From: Paenibacillus massiliensis 2301065 = DSM 16942
GTDB lineage: Bacteria > Bacillota > Bacilli > Paenibacillales > Paenibacillaceae
NCBI RefSeq assembly: GCF_000377505.1
Contig: NZ_KB898185.1
Location: 434,001-498,000, forward strand
DNA length: 64,000 nt
Direction of reading: 5' to 3'
Below, in pieces: positions 25,242 to 33,802 of the stretch. A program made the position numbers and the translations under genes. Numbering within the stretch: position 1 is the first letter of the stretch; every line of letters begins with the position of its first letter. Under the pieces are notes generated by a model that saw only the letters and a list, made by a program, of their open reading frames with translations, did no database searches and was not told the origin of the DNA.

Positions 25242-26999
25242 CTAGTGTGTATGTTCTGGAAGCTGCTGAATATTGTACAGCCGGGCGTAATCTCCCTCAC
25301 GCTGCAGTAGCTCCTCATGTGTACCCTCTTCGGTGATCCTCCCCTCCTGAATGACAATGATCCGGTCCGCATGGGTAATCGTGGACAGACGATGTGCAAC
25401 GATGATCGTCGTCCTCCCTTCTGAGAGGCGTAATAGTGATTCCTGAATCTGATGCTCCGCTTCCAGATCCAATGCGGAGGTAGCCTCATCCAGGATGAGT
25501 ACAGCAGGATTCTTCAGAAATACACGTGCAATCGCAATTCGCTGCTTCTGTCCACCCGACAGCTTGACTCCGCGTTCACCAATTTCGGTATCGTAACCTT
25601 GAGGCAATTGCTCGATGAAGATATCTGCGTTGGCCGCTCGAGCGGCAGCTCGCACCGCTTCCTCATCTGCGTCAGGGTTGCCAACTCGGATGTTATCATG
25701 GATCGATCCGCTGAACAGGAAATGATCCTGCAGCACCATTCCCATTTGGGAACGCAGACTGCTGAGTGTCCACTCTCGCACATCCAGTCCATTCACCAGC
25801 ACGGCACCTTCCTGCACATCATAGAATCTCGGCAGCAGACTGATCAAGGAGGATTTGCCGCCCCCACTCATTCCCACCAATGCTATGGTCTCGCCACTAC
25901 GGATATGTAGCTGAATATTTTGCAAAATCCATGAACTTGATGTCTCATACTTGAAGGAGACCTGCCGTAATTCTATGTCCTGGATCGGTTCCTTGAGCTC
26001 CTTGGCCTGCGGAGCATCACGAATATCGTAAGGCTCCTCCATAAGCTCCATGACTCTTTCCAGCGAAGCGGAAGCCTGTGTCAATACCGTAGAAGCATTC
26101 ACTAGGCGCCTTAGCGGATTATACATTCGTTCCAGATAGCCGAAGAATGCCACGAACGTTCCCAGCGTCACCTCACCCTGAATAACAGCGTAGCCGCCAT
26201 AGCCAATGACCAGCAAGGGCGCAATGTCAGTCAACGTATTGATAATCGCGAAAGTCATGGCATTCCAGCGTGTCTGGCTCAGTGCCTTTTGCAGAAATTG
26301 CTGATTGACCTGACCAAATTGCTCACGCTCATAGCGTTCAAGTGTGAAGCTGCGAATGACAGCAATGCCCTGGATACGTTCAGTCAAATAGGCCTGAATT
26401 CCGGCTAGCGCCTTTGAGCGATCCTTCGTAAGCTGCTTCAGTCGTTTATACAGTATTTTCACAGAGATCGCATACAGAGGCAGGACAACAAAAGCCGCAA
26501 TCGTCAGCTTGAAATCCATATAAATCATGAATCCCAATGCCAGCAGTAGGGAGAAAAGATCCAGCCAGACATTCATCATGCCGACCTCGACAATGTTTTT
26601 GGTCTGCTCGACATCGTTGATGAACCGTGAGATCGTGTCGCCCGTCTTCCGGTTATGATAGAAACGCAGTGACAATCGCTGTAGATGATCGTACATGCGA
26701 TTGCGTATATCGAACAACACGCTGCTCGTAATCCATTGTGCAAGGTACTGCCGTGCAAATTCCACTGGGCCTCGTAGCACAACGAATACCACGGCAGCCC
26801 CGCCAAGCAGCCAGAATAATTGGCTGATCTTCTTCTCCGCACTTATGCTCTCCTCCAGCAACAGATGATCCACCGTATACTGGATCAATAGCGGCAATAG
26901 TAGCGGAATGCTGAACTTGATAACACCAATGGATAATGCTGCTACAATACGTAGTCGATAGGGCTTGATAAAGCCCAAATACCATTTCAAATCCTTCAT
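25242..26999 (-). CDS. ABC transporter, fused permease and ATPase (YgaD/MsbA type)
   Basis: 585 aa. The N-terminal half has six membrane helices (starting LKWYLGFIKPYRLRIVAAL) of the type I exporter fold. The ATPase half has Walker A GMSGGGKSS (an unusual GGG in place of the common GSG), the Q-loop QDHFLFSG, signature LSGGQKQR, Walker B VLILDEATS and H-loop IVAHRLS. It should act as a homodimeric exporter of lipids, drugs or peptides; the substrate is unknown. A phosphotransferase gene ends 12 bases upstream of this start, so the two are probably co-transcribed. Confidence 0.92.
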   Translation of the reverse strand: MKDLKWYLGFIKPYRLRIVAALSIGVIKFSIPLLLPLLIQYTVDHLLLEESISAEKKISQLFWLLGGAAVVFVVLRGPVEFARQYLAQWITSSVLFDIRNRMYDHLQRLSLRFYHNRKTGDTISRFINDVEQTKNIVEVGMMNVWLDLFSLLLALGFMIYMDFKLTIAAFVVLPLYAISVKILYKRLKQLTKDRSKALAGIQAYLTERIQGIAVIRSFTLERYEREQFGQVNQQFLQKALSQTRWNAMTFAIINTLTDIAPLLVIGYGGYAVIQGEVTLGTFVAFFGYLERMYNPLRRLVNASTVLTQASASLERVMELMEEPYDIRDAPQAKELKEPIQDIELRQVSFKYETSSSWILQNIQLHIRSGETIALVGMSGGGKSSLISLLPRFYDVQEGAVLVNGLDVREWTLSSLRSQMGMVLQDHFLFSGSIHDNIRVGNPDADEEAVRAAARAANADIFIEQLPQGYDTEIGERGVKLSGGQKQRIAIARVFLKNPAVLILDEATSALDLEAEHQIQESLLRLSEGRTTIIVAHRLSTITHADRIIVIQEGRITEEGTHEELLQREGDYARLYNIQQLPEHTH

Positions 27000-27011
27000 G
27001 CTTCCCCCTTC

Positions 27012-28031
27012 TTATCCATTCCTTGCTCGGGCGACAATCTCCAAGGCATATTTATCCAGCCGCGCTGCCATCAGGGTAATGGTCATCGGAAGTCCCAAAT
27101 CAAGCCAGCCCTTATGAACCTCTAGCGGGTCTGTTACAAAGTCAGTGAGCGCATTCATATCCCAATAGGGATGGCTTGCTTCCTGCAATCCCCCAGCGTT
27201 AAGGTAGCTATTCATAAAGGAATCTGCTATCTTTTCCCCTCCAAGAATGGCGAGATTCACCCGGCAGTGGCCTGTATCCGCTCCAGCAGGTCCCATACAA
27301 GCGTTCACCCAATCAACGACCCCACTAATTTTCCCTTGATCCCAGAGCAGGTTGCCAGGATGGTAATCACGGTGGATGAATACAGGCTGATAAGCAGGCG
27401 ACCCCTGCTGTACATGATCAATAATGAACTGCCAAGCCTCAGGCTCACGGCTCCAGCTCGGTACCCGAAGCTCTGCGGCTGGCGTATACCTGGAATAGCT
27501 CCAGGTTAGGCTGGCGTTAGAGGCGTGTAACAACGCTAATAATCTCCCCATCTCTCCAGCCCACAAATGGCAAGGCAGCTCTGGCGGAGCAGGCTGAACA
27601 TAAGGCTTTCCTGGCAAAAAGGACATAAGCACAGCTGGCATTCCAGCTATACTACCATCTGTATCTCGTGCGATCGCAATAGGTACAGGAAGTCCTGTAG
27701 TCGCCGCCGCTCGTAGTGCTTCACTCTCGTGAACGGGCAGATCAGGCTCCTGCTGCAGCCACGCTGCGTCTGTAAAAAGCCTCATTACCACCGCCTGATA
27801 TGCCGGTAGCCTGTTCGCATCAACAGTAGCATCCGAGATATTGTCAGGTCGAGGACCCGCATACTGTGTCAGATCGCTTGGGCCAACGCTCCATTTCAGC
27901 ATTTGTGCCGAGGCACCACCCTTCAGTTCTCTGGACTGCAGTGGGACCCCAACATCTATCTCCAGCACTTGTCGCAGCCAGTTCGTGGCAAGACCACCAG
28001 TTGGCCGTGTTCGTTCATAATCTCGCTCCAA
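27012..28031 (-). CDS. Aminoglycoside phosphotransferase-family protein
   Basis: 339 aa with the APH/choline-kinase fold: the Brenner motif HRDYHPGNLLWDQGKISGVV (catalytic HxD, then DW for metal) is complete, and MSFLPGKPY is the hinge. The N-terminal lobe is divergent (GGASAQMLKWSVG, with a Lys for ATP). Could phosphorylate an antibiotic, a sugar or another small molecule; not determinable. It sits directly upstream of an ABC exporter on the same strand, a pairing that would fit drug handling (inference only). Confidence 0.85.
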   Translation of the reverse strand: MERDYERTRPTGGLATNWLRQVLEIDVGVPLQSRELKGGASAQMLKWSVGPSDLTQYAGPRPDNISDATVDANRLPAYQAVVMRLFTDAAWLQQEPDLPVHESEALRAAATTGLPVPIAIARDTDGSIAGMPAVLMSFLPGKPYVQPAPPELPCHLWAGEMGRLLALLHASNASLTWSYSRYTPAAELRVPSWSREPEAWQFIIDHVQQGSPAYQPVFIHRDYHPGNLLWDQGKISGVVDWVNACMGPAGADTGHCRVNLAILGGEKIADSFMNSYLNAGGLQEASHPYWDMNALTDFVTDPLEVHKGWLDLGLPMTITLMAARLDKYALEIVARARNG

Positions 28032-28142
28032 AGGCTATCCCCCTTGCTCTCAGGAACAGAATGTCCGCACCTGCCAAGCTGTATTTCAAGCGTGAGTATG
28101 TTATACTCAAGTCGATTTACACCGTTAGCAGGAGGAAATGCT

Positions 28143-28655
28143 ATGTCCCGACAGTTTGTAACCGAGGCCGTAATGCTCGCCATCTACGGTCAGTTGCTCT
28201 CAGCAGCCGAGCCTGTAGAATATATTGTACCCTATACCTCGTTTTTGGAATTATATGAGCTGCAGGAGACGTCCGATCCCCTGATGGACAATACCGCGGA
28301 TGATGAGTATGTGAAGAAGAAGATCCGGGAGTTGGTCGGATACCTGGAGGAACCGCTGAATCAGAAAAAAATCAGGCGTGCTCTGCTGATGCCCTGGGGC
28401 GTCAGCGCTCCGATCCTGGTCGGAGATACTACCGCAGTGACGATTGTCAATGCCGTGGATGCTGCACAATTCGGGGATGATTTTGATCCGATCGAGACCG
28501 AGCTTGTGCTTACGGCCCAGCGCAGACAGCTCCCTCTGTTGACAGACCAGATTGAATGGATTCAGCGCCTGCTGGAGCATACCATTCCCGTGCAGGTCTA
28601 TGATATCGAAGATTTCGAATTCGCGCTGGAGGACCCAATGTTGCATCAGCCTTAG
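28143..28655 (+). CDS. Conserved protein of unknown function, 170 aa
   Basis: Start ATG 28143 with AGGAGG 7 bases upstream; the longer frame from 27903 overlaps the divergent phosphotransferase and is less likely. The protein is acidic, starts SRQFVTEAVMLAIYGQLL, and contains EYIVPYTSFLELYEL, EDDEYVKKKI-like and PWGVSAPILVGDTTAVTIVN segments. It ends in a helical block PLLTDQIEWIQRLLEHTIP and a strand IPVQVYDIEDFEFAL. Related Paenibacillus proteins carry uncertain names in databases; I do not assign a function. No catalytic motif is evident. Confidence 0.75.
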   Translation: MSRQFVTEAVMLAIYGQLLSAAEPVEYIVPYTSFLELYELQETSDPLMDNTADDEYVKKKIRELVGYLEEPLNQKKIRRALLMPWGVSAPILVGDTTAVTIVNAVDAAQFGDDFDPIETELVLTAQRRQLPLLTDQIEWIQRLLEHTIPVQVYDIEDFEFALEDPMLHQP

Positions 28656-28683
28656 GAGATTATGTACTTCCCTTGAGACCCAA

Positions 28684-28738
28684 AAGCGGCGCAAGGTGCA
28701 CGGAGTAGGTCTCCCGTGGCCCTGCAGCCGCTCTTTTT
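28684..28738 (+). terminator. Intrinsic terminator
   Basis: AGCGGCGCAAGG pairs imperfectly with CCCTGCAGCCGCT, then CTTTTTG. A long stem-loop directly after the 170-aa gene. Confidence 0.8.
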
Positions 28739-28849
28739 GCATGTAATCTGAATCAATTTCACAATACCTTTAGCTCCTTCAAGCAGGACTACTACAGTCA
28801 CAAAAATCAACTTGAATGTTGAATGAGCTCTGTCATTGATTCGCTCTAA

Positions 28850-29152
28850 TTAACCCTCGGATTCCTCCGCGTAATTGTACACAATGTCGTCATGCTCTTG
28901 CAGATAATTCACTTCCACCCGGTGTCCCTTCAAATACCAAGAGTCCTGATCCTCCATATAGAAAGTAAGCCCCCCGGCGGTATTCTCCATGACAGGACGC
29001 TGCGGGGATTCCACTGATATACCCAGTGAAAATCCGGGATGCAGGCCACCACCTGAGCTGTAGCGGGCAAATAAACGAATGCTATCTCCATCCTTCAGCC
29101 CCAGCTCCTTCTTGTACCAAGCTGCTGCCTGTTCAGTCACATGGATACTCAT
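28850..29152 (-). CDS. HesB/YadR/YfhF family protein
   Basis: 100 aa, IscA-like fold: MSIHVTEQAAAWYKKEL, DGDSIRLFARYSS..., then VEVNYLQEHDDIVYNY. The cysteines that coordinate Fe-S clusters in true IscA/SufA proteins are missing, as is typical for the YfhF/YneR subgroup in Firmicutes, whose role is not established. The start has GGAG about 11 bases upstream. Confidence 0.85.
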   Translation of the reverse strand: MSIHVTEQAAAWYKKELGLKDGDSIRLFARYSSGGGLHPGFSLGISVESPQRPVMENTAGGLTFYMEDQDSWYLKGHRVEVNYLQEHDDIVYNYAEESEG

Positions 29153-29298
29153 ATGCTGCCGTTCATCTCCTTATCCTATCTCTAATGCTTAATTTGATTG
29201 CATACTCGTATTCTATCATAACACCGCTTCGACGATTAGACCAACCAGTTGATAAACGGAAGTACGGGAAGCACACTTGAATTTTTTGTGAAAAAGGT

Positions 29299-29328
29299 TT
29301 GACAGTCGCCAAAGCCTAGTGATAAGAT
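29299..29328 (+). promoter_or_regulatory. Promoter of the ABC exporter leader
   Basis: TTGACA at 29299-29304 and TAAGAT at 29323-29328, spacer 18. It is about 110 bases before the leader ORF and 400 before the first exporter gene. Confidence 0.65.
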
Positions 29329-29440
29329 TCAACCATAACGAGATCAAATTCAAATTTATGACAGCATCGAATCATCTGTTCGGGGATAATGCTCTGGACA
29401 CCGATGGTCAAGATGACTGACAAGAAAGGGGAATCCGGTA

Positions 29441-29542
29441 ATGATGATTGTATTTACATTTACTACTCAACCAGCAGGTCATTCATTACAATTGCATACC
29501 GGAGTAACCGAACTGTCGTCGTCAGAGGAGTCCTGCCAGTAG
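29441..29542 (+). CDS. Possible BmrB-like leader peptide (33 codons)
   Basis: Starts ATGATGATTGTATTTACATT with AAAGGGG 9 bases upstream; ends in EESCQ then TAG. It lies between a consensus promoter and an attenuator-like hairpin upstream of a BmrC/BmrD-like exporter pair. In B. subtilis bmrCD is preceded by the bmrB leader ORF and is induced when ribosome-targeting drugs stall translation there. Length (33 vs 54 codons) and sequence differ, so the parallel is positional. Confidence 0.5.
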   Translation: MMIVFTFTTQPAGHSLQLHTGVTELSSSEESCQ

Positions 29543-29616
29543 GTCTGATCCTTTAGCGTACATAATTGCGTCAGGTAGTTAACGGTTACTCACGTCTACA
29601 CCTGAGCACGCCATAT

Positions 29617-29664
29617 GACATGCATCCAAGGCATATCGTTTGCACACGGTATGTCTTTTTTGTT
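29617..29664 (+). terminator. Attenuator-like terminator before the exporter pair
   Basis: GACATGC (29617-29623) can pair with GTATGTC (29649-29655), including one G-U pair, followed by TTTTTTGTTGTCTTTT. The loop is long (25 bases) and contains CATATG/CATATC elements that could pair alternatively. No other gene is seen between 29543 and 29726. Confidence 0.55.
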
Positions 29665-29726
29665 GTCTTTTAAGCATGATTTCTCATGGCGACAGGTTCA
29701 CTTTTCGTGAAAGGAAGCGATTTTAC

Positions 29727-31484
29727 ATGTTCTCAGTATTAAAGAATTTGGGATGGTTTTTCAGGCAAGAGAAAAAACGCTATACCGTTGGCCTCATCTT
29801 CCTCATTGTCGTTGGCGTATTGGAGCTCATCCCCCCACGTCTGCTCGGCACCACAATTGACGAGATCAGCAACGGCTCGGTGACCTGGAATTCATTAACT
29901 CAGACAATCCTGCTCATTCTAGGCATGCTCGTATTAATCTACTACATCACCTACATATGGATGCATAGATTATTCGGTGGTGCCAATCTGGTTGAGAGCT
30001 TACTGCGCAGCCGCTTCATGCGACACCTGCTCAGCATGACCCCGCCCTTCTTCGAGAAGAATCGGACAGGAGATCTCATGGCGCGAGCCACGAACGATCT
30101 ACGTTCAGTAGCAGCTACAGCCGGATTCGGCATGTTGACCCTGACGGACTCCACAGTCTATTTGGCCACTGTACTGATCGCCATGTGTACTTTGATCAGT
30201 TGGAAGCTTACACTTGCGGCCATTATTCCCCTGCCATTCATCGCCCTCGCCATGAGCATATATGGCAAGGCCATCCATCAGCGTTATACGCTGGCACAGG
30301 ACGCCTTCGGAGATATGAACGATCAGGTACTGGAATCGGTCGCTGGCATTCGGGTCATTCGAGCCTATGTGCAGGAGCGGCATGATGAGCGTAGATTTGC
30401 CCATATTACAGACGATGTCTACCAGAAAAATTTGGCCGTCGCCCGCATGGATGCACTGTTCGAGCCGACCATTCGTCTATGTGTGGGACTCAGTTACGTC
30501 ATCGGGCTTGGCTATGGGATTCATCTTGTATTTCGCAATGAAATCACACTGGGTGATCTGGTCTCCTTCAACATGTATCTCGGGATGATGATCTGGCCTA
30601 TGTTCGCCATCGGCGAGCTCATCAATCTGATGCAGCGCGGCAATGCTTCTCTCGATCGCGTCAACGAGACGACCTCTTATCAGCCTGATGTGAAGGATGC
30701 AAAACATCCCGTTCAGGTCAGCCATCCCGAATCCATTGTGATGAAGGACGTGACCTTCCGTTACCCATCGTCAACGATGGATAACCTCAAGGATGTCCAG
30801 CTTAGGCTGAAGCGTGGGGAGACACTTGGCGTAGTAGGCCGTACTGGTAGTGGCAAGACGACTCTGCTGAAGCAGCTTCTACATGAATATCCTACAGGGA
30901 AGGGTGAGATTCTGATCTCGGATACACCTATGGAGAGTATTGCAGTAGATCAGCTTCATAGCTGGCTTGGTTACGTGCCGCAGGAGCAGATTTTGTTCTC
31001 CAAATCCGTCCGCGACAATATACGGTTCGGTAAGCCTGGTGCAACGGATGATGACATTATGGAAGCCATTCGTACCGCCGCCTTTGAGCGTGATATTGTG
31101 AATTTAACAGACGGACTGGATACGCTTGTAGGGGAAAAAGGCATTGCACTATCCGGCGGGCAGAAGCAGCGTGTATCCCTAGCGCGAGCCTTCATCGCGG
31201 ACCCTGAAATTCTCATCCTTGATGACGCCTTGTCTGCAGTAGATGCCCGTACCGAGGCTCGCATTATTGAGAATATTCGAAGCAAGCGCGCCGGTAAAAC
31301 AACGCTGATCTCCACACACCGTCTGTCCGCTGTAGAGCACGCAGACCATATTGTAGTGCTGGAGCAAGGCCGAATTATTGAGGAAGGAACACACGAGGAG
31401 CTGCTGCGTGAGCAAGGCTGGTATCATGAGCAATATTTGCGCCAGCAGCTGGAATCGGACCTTTCCTCCAAGGAGGTTAAGTAA
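29727..31484 (+). CDS. bmrC: ABC exporter half-transporter, BmrC (YheI)-like
   Basis: 585 aa from ATG 29727 (AAAGGAAG about 10 bases upstream), the same length as B. subtilis BmrC. Six-helix membrane domain, then Walker A GRTGSGKTT, signature LSGGQKQR and Walker B ILILDDALS. The catalytic Glu after Walker B is Asp (DDALS), so this half has the degenerate site typical of heterodimeric exporters. It would pair with the next gene product, which has the canonical Glu. No gap separates the stop from the next start. BmrCD exports several drugs in B. subtilis. Confidence 0.88.
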   Translation: MFSVLKNLGWFFRQEKKRYTVGLIFLIVVGVLELIPPRLLGTTIDEISNGSVTWNSLTQTILLILGMLVLIYYITYIWMHRLFGGANLVESLLRSRFMRHLLSMTPPFFEKNRTGDLMARATNDLRSVAATAGFGMLTLTDSTVYLATVLIAMCTLISWKLTLAAIIPLPFIALAMSIYGKAIHQRYTLAQDAFGDMNDQVLESVAGIRVIRAYVQERHDERRFAHITDDVYQKNLAVARMDALFEPTIRLCVGLSYVIGLGYGIHLVFRNEITLGDLVSFNMYLGMMIWPMFAIGELINLMQRGNASLDRVNETTSYQPDVKDAKHPVQVSHPESIVMKDVTFRYPSSTMDNLKDVQLRLKRGETLGVVGRTGSGKTTLLKQLLHEYPTGKGEILISDTPMESIAVDQLHSWLGYVPQEQILFSKSVRDNIRFGKPGATDDDIMEAIRTAAFERDIVNLTDGLDTLVGEKGIALSGGQKQRVSLARAFIADPEILILDDALSAVDARTEARIIENIRSKRAGKTTLISTHRLSAVEHADHIVVLEQGRIIEEGTHEELLREQGWYHEQYLRQQLESDLSSKEVK

Positions 31485-33635
31485 TTGAAACAGAACATAG
31501 GCAGGAGATTATTCCAATACGCCTTGACGACTAAATATACATTCATTGTAGCCCTCATCGCTCTGGCGATCGGTGTGGCTGCCGAGCTGGCGGGGCCATT
31601 CCTTGCCAAGTCCATGATTGACAATCATATGCTGGCTATCGAGAAGCCTTTTTATCAGACCAACGATACCCATGAAGCAGCTTCCTACAAGGGAGAACAC
31701 TTCAAACGAAGTGACCGCTTTACACCGGAAGAGCCTCGCGGCCGCGAGGTACGTATTCTACAGGCTGGCTCTTCCTTCGTATTCGTCAATGAGGTTGTAT
31801 CCATCGCGGAGGGCGAGCGCAGCTTCAGCGACGGGATATTAACGATTACCCGTGGCGGCGAGACATTCCGTTACCCAGCTCAGGTGCTATCCACGGGCGA
31901 GCTGTATGCTTTCTACCAGCCGGAATTGCCGGGAATCTACCAATTGATTATGTGGTACTTCGTATTCCTCGTTATCTCGATTTTCGCTGAATTCGGCAAG
32001 ACCTATTGGCTTCAATCCGGTGCAAATCGGGTAATCCAGAAGCTTCGACTCGATCTGTATGCGCAGATTCAGCGTTTGCCGGTGAACTTTTTTGACAACC
32101 TGCCTGCAGGGAAGGTCGTATCCAGAGTTACCAATGATACCGAAGCGATCAAGGACCTGTTCGTAGCGGTGCTAGCGAATTTCAGTTCAGGCATCGTGAC
32201 CATCGCAGGAATCTATGTGGCACTGTTCATTCTGGATCTTCGTCTTGGATTGATATGTCTATTCCTTGTGCCGATTCTCGTTCTGTGGGTGGTGCTATAC
32301 CGCAAAGTGGCTACACGCTACAATACCATCATCCGCTCCCGACTAAGTGAGATTAATGCCATTATTAATGAGTCCATTCAGGGGATGTCTATCATCCGAA
32401 TCTTCCGTCGGCAGCAGCAAACGCTGGATGAATTCGAGACGCTGAATAAAGATTACATGAAGCATCAGAATAAGATGCTGAACCTAAATGCACTTACCTC
32501 CCACAATCTGGTGAATGTGCTGCGGAACTTCTCGTTTGCCATCGTACTGTGGTACTTCGGCGCAGGAACACTGACTGGCTCCTCCGCGATCTCGCTCGGT
32601 GTACTCTATGCATTCGTAGACGTACTAAGTCGGCTATTCCATCCGATTACAGGCATGATGAATCAACTTGCGGCTCTGGATACATCCATTGTATCCGCCG
32701 GGAGGGTATTCAAGCTTATGGATGAAGACGGAGAGCCTGTCACAGATGGCTCCATGCCACGCTATAAGGGTCATGTGGAGTTCAAGGATGTGTCCTTCGC
32801 CTACAAGAATGACTATGTACTAAAGAACATCTCCTTCACTGCCAAGCAGGGGCAGACAGTTGCTCTCGTCGGACATACCGGCTCTGGCAAAAGCTCGATC
32901 ATCAATCTGCTCTTTCGCTTCTACGATCCGCAGAAGGGAAGCATCACGATTGATGGTCAGAATATACGAGAGCTTCCCAGACAGTGGGTGCGCAGCCACA
33001 TGGGAATCGTGCTGCAGGACCCTTACCTGTTCACAGGAACAATTGCCTCCAATGTCAGTCTGGACGATGAACGGATTACCCGTGAGCAGATCGAGAAGGC
33101 TCTGCAGGATGTAGGCGCAAGCAAGCTCTTGCAGCATTTGCCGCAGGGCTTCGATGAACCTGTCCTAGAGAAGGGGAGTACACTATCCGCAGGAGAGCGT
33201 CAATTGATCTCCTTTGCCAGAGCGCTTGCCTTCGACCCAGCCATTCTCATTCTGGATGAAGCGACCGCGAACATTGATACCGAGACCGAAGCCATCATTC
33301 AGGCAGCACTTGAGGTGCTGAAGAAGGGGCGTACGACCTTCATCATCGCTCACAGGCTCTCTACCATTCGGAATGCAGATCAGATTCTGGTCCTGCATCA
33401 AGGTGAAATTGTGGAGCAAGGCACTCATGATGAGCTGCTTGCCGGTCAAGGTCGCTATCGCCAAATGTATGAGCTACAGCAAGGAAATGTAGGCGGTACG
33501 ATCCAAGATGTGAACCAGTCAGCTCTTGAAGCTGACGGCACTCATGCGAAGGAGCAGCAAAGCGAGAAAGTCACCGCTGGAGCTGTTCAGGGCTCTAGTG
33601 GGCTGAGACCCTCGACCTCAGGCGGCACAGCCTGA
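31485..33635 (+). CDS. bmrD: ABC exporter half-transporter, BmrD (YheH)-like
   Basis: 716 aa, with the first codon TTG directly after the preceding stop. Residues 60-145 are an insertion between helices 1 and 2 (NHMLAIEKPFYQTND...), a hallmark of BmrD/YheH. The ATPase half has Walker A GHTGSGKSS, signature LSAGERQL (a common variant of LSGGQ) and Walker B ILILDEATA with the catalytic Glu, and IIAHRLST. The last 50 residues are a low-complexity polar tail. Forms the active heterodimer with the preceding protein. GAGG at 7-8 bases precedes the TTG start. Confidence 0.9.
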   Translation: MKQNIGRRLFQYALTTKYTFIVALIALAIGVAAELAGPFLAKSMIDNHMLAIEKPFYQTNDTHEAASYKGEHFKRSDRFTPEEPRGREVRILQAGSSFVFVNEVVSIAEGERSFSDGILTITRGGETFRYPAQVLSTGELYAFYQPELPGIYQLIMWYFVFLVISIFAEFGKTYWLQSGANRVIQKLRLDLYAQIQRLPVNFFDNLPAGKVVSRVTNDTEAIKDLFVAVLANFSSGIVTIAGIYVALFILDLRLGLICLFLVPILVLWVVLYRKVATRYNTIIRSRLSEINAIINESIQGMSIIRIFRRQQQTLDEFETLNKDYMKHQNKMLNLNALTSHNLVNVLRNFSFAIVLWYFGAGTLTGSSAISLGVLYAFVDVLSRLFHPITGMMNQLAALDTSIVSAGRVFKLMDEDGEPVTDGSMPRYKGHVEFKDVSFAYKNDYVLKNISFTAKQGQTVALVGHTGSGKSSIINLLFRFYDPQKGSITIDGQNIRELPRQWVRSHMGIVLQDPYLFTGTIASNVSLDDERITREQIEKALQDVGASKLLQHLPQGFDEPVLEKGSTLSAGERQLISFARALAFDPAILILDEATANIDTETEAIIQAALEVLKKGRTTFIIAHRLSTIRNADQILVLHQGEIVEQGTHDELLAGQGRYRQMYELQQGNVGGTIQDVNQSALEADGTHAKEQQSEKVTAGAVQGSSGLRPSTSGGTA

Positions 33636-33802
33636 GCTGCCGTGAATGCAGAGTGATTCGAAGCAAAGTTCAGATTCAGTAACTGCTGGCTGATAAAGGC
33701 CGGAAATGTAAATCTAACCGTTTAGTAGTGATATCCCCTTCTAGTAGACATGAGAAAAAAGACATCTGGTAAGATGGATTTAATCTTGTTGAACGGAGGG
33801 GA

